NCBI GenBank assembly: GCA_965232985.1
Contig: CBDDRC010000009.1
Location: 62,001 to 126,000 of the forward strand
DNA: 64,000 bases
Reading direction: 5' to 3'
From: JADFDG01 sp965232985
GTDB taxonomy: Bacteria; Pseudomonadota; Gammaproteobacteria; Pseudomonadales; JADFDG01
The notes beneath the pieces are model-generated. The model did no database searches. It was given only the letters and a program-made list of their open reading frames with translations, and was not told the DNA's origin. The stretch's first letter is position 1; each line of letters opens with the position of its first letter. This document shows, one piece after another, positions 17,348 to 26,624 of the stretch. The translations under genes were made by a program, and so were the position numbers.

Positions 17348-18991
17348 TTATCTCCGGCAAATGGCCGTCAGGTCCATGGCCGGCTCGTACACGCTGGTTT
17401 TTATGTGCAGCAAACCCAGAACGGTATGGAACAGATTGTCGTGCGAGGCGTGTACCGCAGTGCGTAGCTGCAGGCAGGCCAGATCGAGTGCGTAGTCGTT
17501 GGCATAGCCCGGCGAGAACCACATCACCATTGGCACATGCGTCTGCAGGTCGGGCGCAATGGCGTACGGCAGGCTGTGCAGATACAGGCCGTTCTCACCC
17601 AGCGACTCGCCGTGGTCGGAAAGATAGATCATCGCCGTGTCACGGGTTGTTGCCTGCTTTTGCAGAAAATCGATCGTTTGCGCCAGCACGTGGTCGGTGT
17701 ACAGCAGCGCGTTGTCATAGGTGTTGATGATCGCCTCGCGGCTACATCTGCCCAGTTCCGTGGTATCGCAGGTAGGCGTGAACCGGCGGAAGGCGGGCGG
17801 ATAGCGCTGGAAATATGCCGGCCCGTGATTGCCCAGCGTATGCAGCACGATAACCATGTCACCCGGCGTTGCCGCCACGTCGCTGGCCAGATTGTTCAGC
17901 AATACCTCGTCAAGACAGCGGCCGTCGTGGCATTGCTCCGGCAAGGCCTGTTCCGCCGCAGCGTGTGCCTCGATGCCCAAACACATGCCCTTGCAGCCGG
18001 ATTGATTGTCGCGCCACAGCACGCGGGTGCCGGCCCGCTTCAATACATGCAGCAGCCCTTCGCTGCTGCGGATCAGATCCTCATCGTAATGGCGCCGTCC
18101 GGTTGACGAAAACATGCAGGGCAGCGATGTCTCGGTGTTGGTACCGCAACTCGTAACGTCGGTAAAGTTGAGCACATTGCACCGGGCAAGTTCCGGTGTG
18201 GTCTGGCGCGCGTAGCCCGAAAGGCCCCAATTGGCGGCGCGTGCGGTTTCGCCGACGACGAGCAGCAGCAGTACTGGCTTGTGCTGCACGCCTGCGGATG
18301 GCGCGCCGACGGCATCAGCGCCGACGACACGCAGGGGACGCGCGGCAATCTTGCGGTTATGTGTCAGCACCCGGGGCAATGAATAAAGATAGTTGGATGG
18401 CGTGATCAGATAGCGAATTTCCTTGTGCTCACGCAGCAGCGGAACCAGATTTTTCGAGGTTGCGGCGAGAGCCGCGCTGGCGATCAGGATTGCCAGTAGA
18501 ATCGCCACGGGACGCACATACCATGTGGCAAGAATCGGCGGCCTGCGAATGCGCAGGCGCCAGAGCATCAGCAGCGGTATGAATGCGTAAAGCAGCAGAT
18601 ACGGGATGATGTCGGGTGACAGCAGCTCGCGTGATTCCTTCGCATCGGTCTCAAGTACGTTGCGCAGCATTGGCGCGTCCAGGTACACGCCGTACTTTTG
18701 CATGAAGTACACCGCAGCAGCGGTGCACAGGAAAAGCACCGCAAGCACGGGTTTAGCTGTCCAGCGATTGAGCAGTAGCGATAGCACAATGAATTGCAGC
18801 GCCGTCAGCAGCGTAAAGGTGGCGGTGAGCAGCCATGCGTGTTCGGCAACGGAGCCGCTGATGCCGGCATGAATCGCTATCCAGAACCGTTCATTGCAGG
18901 TGAGCGAGAAGAACAGGCTCGCCAGCAGGGCGAGCGTCACGGTAGAAATTTCCGGGCGGCGGGTGTACCAGGGGATGGTTTGCGGTGTCAT
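17348..18991 (-). CDS. Lipid A phosphoethanolamine transferase, EptA-like
   Basis: Inner-membrane enzyme that moves phosphoethanolamine from phosphatidylethanolamine to lipid A or another periplasmic acceptor. Product 547 aa from ATG 18991; an in-frame ATG at 19081 would add 30 residues with no sign of a signal, and neither start has a strong ribosome site. The N-terminal third has about five membrane helices. The periplasmic sulfatase-fold domain has VVGETARAANWGLSGYAR (nucleophile Thr), the CGTNTETSLPCMFS region, and DHGESLGENGLYLHS with metal ligands. Several cysteines are placed as in EptA/MCR. Such enzymes lower cationic-peptide binding; acceptor and effect here are inferred. Confidence 0.88.
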   Translation of the reverse strand: MTPQTIPWYTRRPEISTVTLALLASLFFSLTCNERFWIAIHAGISGSVAEHAWLLTATFTLLTALQFIVLSLLLNRWTAKPVLAVLFLCTAAAVYFMQKYGVYLDAPMLRNVLETDAKESRELLSPDIIPYLLLYAFIPLLMLWRLRIRRPPILATWYVRPVAILLAILIASAALAATSKNLVPLLREHKEIRYLITPSNYLYSLPRVLTHNRKIAARPLRVVGADAVGAPSAGVQHKPVLLLLVVGETARAANWGLSGYARQTTPELARCNVLNFTDVTSCGTNTETSLPCMFSSTGRRHYDEDLIRSSEGLLHVLKRAGTRVLWRDNQSGCKGMCLGIEAHAAAEQALPEQCHDGRCLDEVLLNNLASDVAATPGDMVIVLHTLGNHGPAYFQRYPPAFRRFTPTCDTTELGRCSREAIINTYDNALLYTDHVLAQTIDFLQKQATTRDTAMIYLSDHGESLGENGLYLHSLPYAIAPDLQTHVPMVMWFSPGYANDYALDLACLQLRTAVHASHDNLFHTVLGLLHIKTSVYEPAMDLTAICRR

Positions 18992-19180
18992 GGTCTGATG
19001 CGGGCAACCGAGCAGGATATCGGCAGGAGAATACACGAGATGCCGTGGCGCAGGGCTCGTCAGCGGGTCATCCGGCAACACAACCAGTTCGGTGAGCGCC
19101 GATGGGCTTCAGCAGGTAGAATGCAGGTGTTTTTCGTCCGCTCTTTACCGTACTTGCCTGCCCGCACCGGAGCTGCCCGC

Positions 19181-20353
19181 ATGACCGCGCCAACCCAAGC
19201 CCACGCGATTGCCCCTCTCAATACCGCAGAGGTCGAACTGTTCCGCGACAACGTTCGCAGGTTTCTTGAAAAGGAAGTGGCGCCCTATTACGACCAGTGG
19301 GAAAGAGACGAGATTTTCCCGCGCCGCATCTGGAACACGCTTGGCGAAAATGGCTTTCTGTGCGTGGACGTGCCGGAACAGTATGGCGGCGTCGGGGCGC
19401 CGTTTCGGTTATCGACAGTGATAGTCGAAGAAATGTCGCGCATGGGTTTTGGTGCGCTGGCCACCAGCGTTTCGGTGCACAGCGATATCGTTACGCCGTA
19501 CATCCTGCATCTGGGCAGTGAAGCGCAGAAGCAGCGGTGGTTGCCGAAATTGGTGACGGGCGAGGCTGTCGGTGCCATCGGCATGACCGAGCCGGGTGCC
19601 GGCTCCGATCTGCAGGGCATGAAAATGCGTGCCGTGCTCGACGGCAACACCTACACCATCAATGGCCAGAAAACCTTTATCACCAATGGCCAGCATTGCG
19701 ACCTGATCATGCTGGCGGCGAAAACCGATCCGAATGCCGGCGCCAAAGGCATCACCCTGTTCACTGTCGATTGCACGCTGCCGGGTTTCGCGCGTGGCCG
19801 CAATCTCGAAAAAATGGGTCATCATGCGGCGGACACTTCGGAGCTGTTCTTCCAGGATGTGAAGGTGGGCGCCGATCAGATACTCGGCGGCCTCGGCAGA
19901 GGCTTCGCCAATATGATGAACGAGTTGCCGCGCGAGCGGTTGATTCTTGCAGTCGGCGCGATCGCCGCCTGCGAAGGCATGCTTGGCTGGACAATCAAGT
20001 ATGTGACCGAGCGCAAGGCCTTTGGTGTCACGGTATCCAGTCAGCAGAACACGCGCTTCAAGCTGGCAGAGCTCAAGGCGCAGATCGACGTGAATCGCGC
20101 CTACGTCAATCAGTGCAACGACCAGTACGACCGTGGTGAGTTGAGCGCAGTCGCCGCGTCCACGGCCAAGTACATGGCGACTGAGTTGCAGGGCAAAGTT
20201 GCCGACGAGTGCCTGCAGCTGTTCGGCGGTTATGGGTACATGAAGGAATATCCGATTTCGCGCGCCTATGTTGATGCGCGCGTGCAGCGTATTTACGGCG
20301 GCACGAGTGAGATCATGAAGGAAATCATCGCGCGCTCGATCCTGGGGCGTTGA
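19181..20353 (+). CDS. Long-chain acyl-CoA dehydrogenase
   Basis: FAD enzyme that forms the trans-2 double bond in the first step of beta-oxidation. ATG 19181 lies eight bases after GGAG (19169-19172); product 390 aa. Domains: N-terminal helical (~15-130), middle beta (~135-230, GMTEPGAGSDLQG), C-terminal helical (~240-390). NELPRERLILAVGAIAACEG and ARVQRIYGGTSEIMKEIIAR resemble mitochondrial ACADL, and the Glu of AACEG occupies the ACADL catalytic-base position rather than the later position used in short-chain enzymes. An electron-transfer flavoprotein partner is not in the window. Confidence 0.92.
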   Translation: MTAPTQAHAIAPLNTAEVELFRDNVRRFLEKEVAPYYDQWERDEIFPRRIWNTLGENGFLCVDVPEQYGGVGAPFRLSTVIVEEMSRMGFGALATSVSVHSDIVTPYILHLGSEAQKQRWLPKLVTGEAVGAIGMTEPGAGSDLQGMKMRAVLDGNTYTINGQKTFITNGQHCDLIMLAAKTDPNAGAKGITLFTVDCTLPGFARGRNLEKMGHHAADTSELFFQDVKVGADQILGGLGRGFANMMNELPRERLILAVGAIAACEGMLGWTIKYVTERKAFGVTVSSQQNTRFKLAELKAQIDVNRAYVNQCNDQYDRGELSAVAASTAKYMATELQGKVADECLQLFGGYGYMKEYPISRAYVDARVQRIYGGTSEIMKEIIARSILGR

Positions 20354-20379
20354 GCGCGGCGAAGCTTGTGTGCTTGCCG

Positions 20380-21705
20380 TCAGCCGTTGCGCCGCAGACG
20401 GCAGAGGAAAAAACCGTCCGGCCCCTGCTCTGAAGGAAGCAGTTGCTGCCCTTCTCCGCAGGGCACGCCCCACGCCGATGGTGCGGCTTCGGCAGCGGCA
20501 TCCGGATGCGCCGCAAGAAACGCTGCAATTACCTGCTCGTTTTCCGCGCGCAGAATCGAACAGGTCGCGTAGACCAGGGTGCCGCCAACACGCAGCTTCG
20601 GCCACAACGCATCGAGCAGGGCCTGCTGCCGGCGGGCGAGGCGCGCGATATCGCCCTTCTGGCGCAGCCATTTGCCGTCCGGATGGCGACGCAGCACGCC
20701 GGTTGCCGAGCAGGGCGCGTCGACGAGGATGGCATCGAACGGCACGCCGTCCCACCAATCTTCCTGCAAGGCGTCAGCAGTCTTCACCGTCGCATCGAGG
20801 TGCAGGCGCTCCAGGTTGTCCGTGATGCGTCGCGCCCGGCGCTCGTCAATATCGAGCGCCAGAATCTGCGCGTCGGGGAAACGCTCGGCGAGGTGCGCCG
20901 TCTTGCTGCCCGGCGCGGCGCAGGCATCGAGAATGCGCGCGCCGGCCGGCAGTGCCCCGAACAGGTGGCCGCACAACTGCGCAGCTTCATCCTGCACCGA
21001 CACGGCGCCGGACATGAACCCCGGCAGTGTATGGACATCAACAGCCTGCACCAGGCGAATGCCGTCCGGCGACAGTGCGGTTGGTTCTGCCGCCATCTCC
21101 TGTGCACGCAGTTGCGCGAGGTAATCGTTGCGCGTTCCCTGCCGCGTGTTGACGCGCAGGCAAAACGGCGGCCGGGTATTGTTGGCGGCGAAAATCGTTT
21201 CGTGTTCGGCCGGCCAGTCGGCGGTGATCATGTCCACCAGCCATTGCGGATGCGACCAGCGCACGGCGGCGCCGGCGGCAGCAATTTCGTCGGCCAGGCC
21301 ATCACGCTCGCGCTGCAGGCGACGCAGCACGGCGTTGGTGACGCCGGTAGCCCATTCCTTGCGGAGCAGGCGCGCTGCTGCAACGGTTTCAGCGATGCTG
21401 GCGTGATCGGGAATACGCGTGTGCGTCAACTGGAACAGGCCGATCAGCAGCAGCAACTCGATGTCGCGGTCTTCCGGCTTGAACGGTTTTTGCAGGCGGC
21501 GATTCACCAGCCAGGAAAGTTCGCTGTAAAAGCGGCAGACGCCGTAGGCGATTTCCTGTAGCAGCGGCGGATCGCAACTGCGTTCGCGCGCCGGCGGCAA
21601 CACATCCGACAATGATTTTCCGCCGCGCGCGTTGCCGGCAGCCGGCAACACCTCAATCAGCAGGCGTACGGCTTCGGCACGGACGTTGCCGCCGTGGGCA
21701 TTCAT
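20380..21705 (-). CDS. rsmB: 16S rRNA (cytosine967-C5)-methyltransferase RsmB
   Basis: Methylates C967 of 16S rRNA using S-adenosylmethionine. ATG 21705 gives 441 aa, the usual size; the open frame extends 55 codons further into a segment of non-protein character, so that extension is rejected. An N-terminal NusB-like RNA-binding domain (~5-140) precedes the Rossmann methyltransferase domain with DACAAPGSKTAHLAE (SAM loop), DAPCSATGVLRRHPD (PC motif) and YATCSILRAENE (catalytic TC). Last gene of def-fmt-rsmB on the minus strand. Confidence 0.94.
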   Translation of the reverse strand: MNAHGGNVRAEAVRLLIEVLPAAGNARGGKSLSDVLPPARERSCDPPLLQEIAYGVCRFYSELSWLVNRRLQKPFKPEDRDIELLLLIGLFQLTHTRIPDHASIAETVAAARLLRKEWATGVTNAVLRRLQRERDGLADEIAAAGAAVRWSHPQWLVDMITADWPAEHETIFAANNTRPPFCLRVNTRQGTRNDYLAQLRAQEMAAEPTALSPDGIRLVQAVDVHTLPGFMSGAVSVQDEAAQLCGHLFGALPAGARILDACAAPGSKTAHLAERFPDAQILALDIDERRARRITDNLERLHLDATVKTADALQEDWWDGVPFDAILVDAPCSATGVLRRHPDGKWLRQKGDIARLARRQQALLDALWPKLRVGGTLVYATCSILRAENEQVIAAFLAAHPDAAAEAAPSAWGVPCGEGQQLLPSEQGPDGFFLCRLRRNG

Positions 21706-21772
21706 GCCTGCTTGCTCATGGGTGATTTTTCCTGTGGGTGGTGGCGCACTGATGATTGTCTGCGGGCTTGCG

Positions 21773-22735
21773 TCATGAGGTGCCGAGCAGATCGCCCACC
21801 CGCAAGGCATCGGGATGGCCGTTGAGCAGATCGGCAACTGGCATGGCTTTCTTGCCGGGCAGTTGCACACGGGTTATGCGCACGCCGCCTTCGCTGCCGT
21901 ACGCGCCGCACGCGACGCGAATACCATCACGCGCCACGCCGGTGATGGTTCCCGGAGCGGCGCCGCGTGCGGCATCGTCGCGTACCGCGCTCCAGATACG
22001 CATTATTTCACCGCGCAGGGTTGTTTGGGCGACCGGCCACGGATCGAATGCGCGCACCAAATCGATAATTTCGCGCGCGTTGCGCTTCCAGTCGATTGCG
22101 CCTTCATCTTTTTTCAGTTTGTGTGCGTAAGTGGCGAGAGCGTCGCCCTGTTGCGTGCGCGTGTGCAAAAATCGTGGCAGATCATCGAGTACGACAACGA
22201 GCGCCTGGGCGCCGAGCACGGCAAGACGGTCGTGCAATGTACCGCCGGTGTCGTCGGCAGTGATTGGCGTGCGCACAATGTGCAGGATGTCGCCGGTATC
22301 GAGGCCGACGTCCATCTGCATGAGGGTGACGCCGGTCTCGCTGTCGCCGGCAGCAATCGCGCGCTGCACCGGTGCCGCGCCGCGCCAGCGCGGCAGAATG
22401 GAGGCATGCACATTCACGCAACCGAAACGAGGGATATCGAGCACGGCCTTGGGCAGCAGCAGACCGTAAGCCACCACTACCATGAGGTCTGGTGCGAGGG
22501 CAGCCAGTTGCGCTTGCGTCTCGGCGGTTTTCAGCGACTGCGGCTGGAAAACGGGAATGCCGGCGGTGAGCGCGGCTGCCTTTACCGGGCTTATCGCCAG
22601 TTTCTGGCCGCGACCGGCCGGCCGGTCGGGCTGGGTGTATACGGCGAGCACCCGGTGCCGCGAGGCAAGCAGGGCGTCGAGGCTGGCCCGGGCAAAATCG
22701 GGGGTGCCGGCGAAAACGATGCGCAAGGGTTGCAT
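21773..22735 (-). CDS. fmt: Methionyl-tRNA formyltransferase
   Basis: Formylates initiator Met-tRNA with 10-formyltetrahydrofolate. Product 320 aa from ATG 22735 (GTG 22738 directly before it is possible). N-terminal formyltransferase domain begins RIVFAGTPDFA. The folate/catalytic region has VNVHASILPRWRGAAP (Asn and His) and QMDVGLDTGDI (Asp). The C-terminal OB-like tRNA-binding domain follows after ~205. It lies 66 bases downstream of def, the functionally paired gene that removes the formyl group. Confidence 0.95.
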   Translation of the reverse strand: MQPLRIVFAGTPDFARASLDALLASRHRVLAVYTQPDRPAGRGQKLAISPVKAAALTAGIPVFQPQSLKTAETQAQLAALAPDLMVVVAYGLLLPKAVLDIPRFGCVNVHASILPRWRGAAPVQRAIAAGDSETGVTLMQMDVGLDTGDILHIVRTPITADDTGGTLHDRLAVLGAQALVVVLDDLPRFLHTRTQQGDALATYAHKLKKDEGAIDWKRNAREIIDLVRAFDPWPVAQTTLRGEIMRIWSAVRDDAARGAAPGTITGVARDGIRVACGAYGSEGGVRITRVQLPGKKAMPVADLLNGHPDALRVGDLLGTS

Positions 22736-22801
22736 CACGGGGGAAATGTCACGGTGGGGGCGCTGCCCGTTGAGGGTGTCACGTTGAGGATGGCTCGCAG
22801 C

Positions 22802-23305
22802 TCAGGCGCGGCGGGTGCGCTCTTTCTCGAGACGGGCCTTCACCCGCTCACGCTTGAGCCGGGAGAGGTAGTCGACGAACAGCGTGCCTTCGAGGTGATC
22901 CATTTCATGCTGGATGCAGACTGACAACAGACCATCGGCCTCGAGTTCAAAGGGCTTGCCGAGCCGGTCGAGGGCCTGTACGCGGATGCGGTCATGGCGA
23001 GTCACGTTGTCGTAATAGCCGGGAACGGACAGGCAGCCCTCGTTGTACTCCTGCTCGCCGCCGAGCGGTTCGAAGACCGGGTTGATCAGCACCAGCGGCT
23101 GGTTCTTTTCCTCGGAAATATCCATGACCAGCAAGCGCTTATGCAGATTGACCTGGGTTGCCGCCAAGCCGATGCCAGGTGCCGTGTACATGGTCTCGAA
23201 CATGTCGTCGATCACCTGGCGCAAGGCGTCGTCCACCCGCTCGACGGGGGTGGCGACGGTCCGCAGGCGCGGATCGGGGAATTCGAGGATCTCAAGGATG
23301 GCCAT
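22802..23305 (-). CDS. def: Peptide deformylase
   Basis: Iron- or zinc-dependent enzyme that removes the formyl group from nascent proteins. Product 167 aa, typical. All three signature motifs are intact: GIGLAATQ (~45), EGCLSVP (~90, metal-binding Cys) and QHEMDHL (~132, metal His pair and catalytic Glu). First gene of def-fmt-rsmB and divergent from the LysM gene, an arrangement known from Pseudomonas and E. coli. Confidence 0.97.
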   Translation of the reverse strand: MAILEILEFPDPRLRTVATPVERVDDALRQVIDDMFETMYTAPGIGLAATQVNLHKRLLVMDISEEKNQPLVLINPVFEPLGGEQEYNEGCLSVPGYYDNVTRHDRIRVQALDRLGKPFELEADGLLSVCIQHEMDHLEGTLFVDYLSRLKRERVKARLEKERTRRA

Positions 23306-23349
23306 GGCTGCGAGTGAACCTGTCTATTCAGAAGGCGCTGGAGATTTGC

Positions 23350-23377
23350 TTGCTAACGCAATGATCGCATTGATAAT
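23350..23377 (+). promoter_or_regulatory. Candidate promoter of the LysM gene
   Basis: TTGCTA (23350-23355), a 16-base spacer and GATAAT (23372-23377), in the divergent space between def and the LysM gene. The -10 matches the consensus at five of six positions, the -35 at four. Confidence 0.4.
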
Positions 23378-23475
23378 ATCGGGGCTGGGCCTTGCGTCCT
23401 CAAGGGGCGCTCCGCGCAGTCCACGCCCCGATGCCGCTGCTGGATAACTCGAAGAATGATAAAGGGAAACGCCCC

Positions 23476-24660
23476 ATGATCAAACGACTCGCCGGGTGGA
23501 CTCTCGTTCTCAGTGCCTGCCTGATCAACGCGTCTTTCGCGGCTGACGAGGTAACTGCAGCAGCGGCAGCGGACGTCGCATCGCCGGCAGCACCGGCAAC
23601 CGGCGCCACCCCTGTCGCCGATCCGGTACGTCTTAATCCGGATCATCCCGATACCTATACAGTGAAGCCCGGCGACACCCTGTGGGGTATCGCCGAGAAA
23701 TTCCTTCAGGATCCCTGGAGCTGGCCGGAGGTTTGGCACATCAACGAGAAGGTCGGCAATCCGCACCAGATTTATCCGGGCGATGTGCTGCGCCTCGTCT
23801 GGAGCAATGGTCGGCCGACACTGGTTGCTGATAGCGCGGTCACCAGCACCGCTGGCATTGGATCGGCAAATACCGGCGTTGAAGTTGTCGATGCGCAAAC
23901 GGTGAAACTGCACCCGCGCATTCGCGAGATGCCGGTTACCGCCGCGATTCCGGCGATACCGCTCAAAAACATTGAGGCTTTTCTCAATGGCAGTCGTGTT
24001 GTCAGTCTCGCCGAGCTCAAGGCGGCACCGTATATCGTTGCCGGTCCGGAGCGACGCATTGTGATGGGGCGCGACGACACCGTGTATGCGCGCTCGCGCG
24101 ATGGCGGTTGGACGCACGCTTATCCCGAGTATGGAATCTATCGCGCCGGCAGCCCTTATGTTGATCCGGTTACCGGCGAAGTGTTGGGCTACGAGGCGAA
24201 AGAAATCGGCAGCACCCGTGTGCTGGCAACCGACGGCGCCATCGCCACGTTGAAGGTATTGACCTCTGCAGAAGAAATGCGCGTTGATGACCGGTTGCTC
24301 TACACGGATCAGCGCAAGGTCCAGTCGATTTTCTACCCACGCCCGTCACCCGATGGTGTCGAGGGCCAAATCATCCATATCTTCGGTTCAATTGGCTTTG
24401 CCGCCCGCAACGACGTCGTGGTCATCAATAAGGGCCTGCGCGAAAAGGTTGATGCCGGCCAGGTATTCGCGATCATGCAAAAGGGCGAAAAGGTTCGGGA
24501 CCGCACTGCGGGCGATACGATCACCCTGCCGGCAACGCGCGCTGGTCTGCTCATTGTTTTCCGCGCTTTCGACAAGGTTTCCTACGCGCTGATTACGCGC
24601 TCCACGCGCCAGATCGGCAAAGGCGATCTGGTTCAGCAGCCGCGCTTCGACACCGAATAA
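23476..24660 (+). CDS. Exported LysM-domain protein
   Basis: Product 394 aa from ATG 23476, preceded by AAAGGGAAA. Signal peptide of ~25 residues ends NASFA. After an Ala/Pro-rich linker a single LysM domain (~70-120, YTVKPGDTLWGIAEKFL ... IYPGDVLRLV) should bind peptidoglycan. The remaining ~270 residues have no recognised catalytic motif; a region near IIHIFGSIGFAARNDVVVINKGLREKVDAGQVFAI looks like a beta-rich flagellar-FlgT- or capsule-like repeat, which is only an impression. Proteins of this design precede dprA in Pseudomonas. A strong terminator follows directly. Confidence 0.85.
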   Translation: MIKRLAGWTLVLSACLINASFAADEVTAAAAADVASPAAPATGATPVADPVRLNPDHPDTYTVKPGDTLWGIAEKFLQDPWSWPEVWHINEKVGNPHQIYPGDVLRLVWSNGRPTLVADSAVTSTAGIGSANTGVEVVDAQTVKLHPRIREMPVTAAIPAIPLKNIEAFLNGSRVVSLAELKAAPYIVAGPERRIVMGRDDTVYARSRDGGWTHAYPEYGIYRAGSPYVDPVTGEVLGYEAKEIGSTRVLATDGAIATLKVLTSAEEMRVDDRLLYTDQRKVQSIFYPRPSPDGVEGQIIHIFGSIGFAARNDVVVINKGLREKVDAGQVFAIMQKGEKVRDRTAGDTITLPATRAGLLIVFRAFDKVSYALITRSTRQIGKGDLVQQPRFDTE

Positions 24661-24681
24661 ATCCTTCCGTCGCGCATAATG

Positions 24682-24713
24682 GGCCGCCCCGGTTAATCCG
24701 GGGCGGCCTTTTT
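24682..24713 (+). terminator. Intrinsic terminator after the LysM gene
   Basis: Perfect 11-bp stem GGCCGCCCCGG (24682-24692) with CCGGGGCGGCC (24698-24708), loop TTAAT, then TTTTT (24709-24713). Confidence 0.95.
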
Positions 24714-24758
24714 GTTGCCGGTGGCTTGACCGGTACTGCTTCAGGGAGGAGGTGGAAA

Positions 24759-25910
24759 ATGCGCGACGAAAGGCGTGAGTTGCCGGTGCGCGAACTGCAA
24801 TTGCGGCTCGCGTTGCTGCGCCTGCACGAAGGTAATCCGCGACCGTTGCGGCGCGTGCTGGCGCAGCTGTCTTCGCTGTCCGCTGCTGTTATGGAGCTGC
24901 CACGGCAAACGCCGGAAGTGCGCGTCCTGCTCGCGCCGCTGTGCGAGCAAAACCTGTTGGCAGGTGCGCTCAGCCCGCTTGATGAGTACTTCCTCGGGCG
25001 CGACGACGGCGTTGTGCTGCCGCACGATGACGAGCGTTTCCCGGCATTGCTTGCCGAGATCAGCGAGCCACCGCCGCTGCTGTTTTGCCGGGGCGATATT
25101 ACCGCGTTGTTGCCGCCACAAATCGCGATCGTCGGCAGCCGCAATGCCAGCCCTGCGGGGCTGGCAACCGCGCGTGCATTCGCGGCTGATCTTGCCGCTG
25201 CCGGCTTCGTGATTACCAGCGGGATGGCCCTGGGTATTGACGCGATGGCGCATGAAGGTGCGCTGGCGGCAGGCGGACGCACGGTGGCCGTGCTCGGTTG
25301 TGGAGCCGACCAGATCTATCCGCGACGCCATGCCCGGCTGGCGGCAGACATTCGCGCGCAGGGCTGCATCGTCAGTGAATTTCTGCCGGGCACGCCACCG
25401 CTGGCGCCGCATTTTCCGTTGCGCAATCGCATCATCAGCGGGTTGTCACTCGGGGTGCTGGTAGTGGAGGCAGCACCGGATTCGGGATCGTTGATCACGG
25501 CGCGTTTCGCTGCTGAGCAAGGACGGGAAGTGTTTGCGATTCCCGGCAGCATTCACTCGCCGCTGGCCCGCGGTTGCCACCAGCTGATCCGGGAAGGCGC
25601 GACGCTGATCGAAACCAGCGCGCAACTGGTGGATGCGTTGTCGCACTTTGCAATTCTGCGCACTGACGGGGAGGCGACGACGCACGGGTCAGCAGGTTCG
25701 GCTGTCGCGCTGTCGCCGGACGAGCAGCGCGTCATGGCGGTGTTGTCGGCAGCGGGCAACGGCATTGATGAGCTGGTGTTGCGCAGCGGTATGCCGGCCG
25801 CTACGGTCGGCGCATTGCTTACGGGGTTGGCTCTGCGTGGCCAGGTGCATTCCCTGGCGGGGGGATTGTGGCAACCGGCATCGACAGCCACAGGTGAGGC
25901 GCGCTGCTGA
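24759..25910 (+). CDS. dprA: DNA-processing protein DprA (Smf)
   Basis: Loads RecA on incoming single-stranded DNA during natural transformation. ATG 24759 follows GGAGGAGG with ideal spacing; product 383 aa. N-terminal SAM-like helices (~1-80), then the Rossmann domain (~85-300) with IVGSRNASPAGLATA, the ITSGMALGIDAMAH signature and AEQGREVFAIPGS, and a C-terminal winged-helix DprA-WH domain (~315-375). Competence genes other than this are not in the window. First gene of a likely dprA-tsaC-hemF-aroE cluster. Confidence 0.95.
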   Translation: MRDERRELPVRELQLRLALLRLHEGNPRPLRRVLAQLSSLSAAVMELPRQTPEVRVLLAPLCEQNLLAGALSPLDEYFLGRDDGVVLPHDDERFPALLAEISEPPPLLFCRGDITALLPPQIAIVGSRNASPAGLATARAFAADLAAAGFVITSGMALGIDAMAHEGALAAGGRTVAVLGCGADQIYPRRHARLAADIRAQGCIVSEFLPGTPPLAPHFPLRNRIISGLSLGVLVVEAAPDSGSLITARFAAEQGREVFAIPGSIHSPLARGCHQLIREGATLIETSAQLVDALSHFAILRTDGEATTHGSAGSAVALSPDEQRVMAVLSAAGNGIDELVLRSGMPAATVGALLTGLALRGQVHSLAGGLWQPASTATGEARC

Positions 25911-26031
25911 CAGCGCGCAATGTCGGCATGACCCCGCCGAGCGGGTCAGAGCTTCCTGTCGGAGTGGTCGCCGTCGGCGCCACGCAATCCTATACTCACA
26001 CCCCCGTGTCAGAACCGGCTTGCCTGAACCC

Positions 26032-26604
26032 GTGCGCACCCCCGCTAGCAATGATTTCCACCTGCGACTTGCGATGCGCACGCTGCGGGCCGGCGGTGTG
26101 GTTGCCTATCCGACCGAAGCAGTGTTCGGGCTAGGCTGTGACCCGTTCGACCGCGCTGCGGTGTATCGCCTGCTGGCAATCAAGCGGCGGCCGGTGACGA
26201 AGGGGCTGATTGTCGTCGCTTCGTCACCGCTACAGCTGGCGGCGTTGCTGGCACCGTTGACTGCGGCGCAGCGGGAGTCGTTGTCCGCAAGCTGGCCGGG
26301 GCCGAACACCTGGGTGTTGCCCAACCGGTGTCTGTTCCCGGCATGGATCACCGGCGGCAAGGACACGATCGCGGTGCGCGTCTCGGCCCACCCGGTTGTA
26401 CGTGCACTGTGCGATGCGTTCGGCGGTGCGCTGGTATCGACATCCGCAAATCTGTCCGGGCATCTGCCGGTGCGCACGGCGCTGGCGGTGCGGGCACAAT
26501 TTGGCGATGCGATCGATTACCTGATGCCCGGCGACGTGGGAAAATTGCAACGACCGACGCAGATACGCGACCTTGCCACGGGCCAGGTGTTACGGCCTTC
26601 ATGA
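26032..26604 (+). CDS. tsaC: Threonylcarbamoyl-AMP synthase TsaC
   Basis: Makes threonylcarbamoyl-AMP from threonine, bicarbonate and ATP for the t6A modification of tRNA. From GTG 26032 the product is 190 aa, matching E. coli TsaC; ATG 26074 would remove the first helix. Motifs: VVAYPTEAVFGLGCDP, KRRPVTKGLIVVA, WPGPNTWV, VRVSAHPVV and LVSTSANLSG, all characteristic of the YrdC fold. No clear ribosome site precedes the GTG. TATACT at 25991-25996 is a possible -10. The stop overlaps a possible upstream hemF start. Confidence 0.9.
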   Translation: MRTPASNDFHLRLAMRTLRAGGVVAYPTEAVFGLGCDPFDRAAVYRLLAIKRRPVTKGLIVVASSPLQLAALLAPLTAAQRESLSASWPGPNTWVLPNRCLFPAWITGGKDTIAVRVSAHPVVRALCDAFGGALVSTSANLSGHLPVRTALAVRAQFGDAIDYLMPGDVGKLQRPTQIRDLATGQVLRPS

Positions 26605-26624
26605 ACGAACGAACGGAGAGCGGC

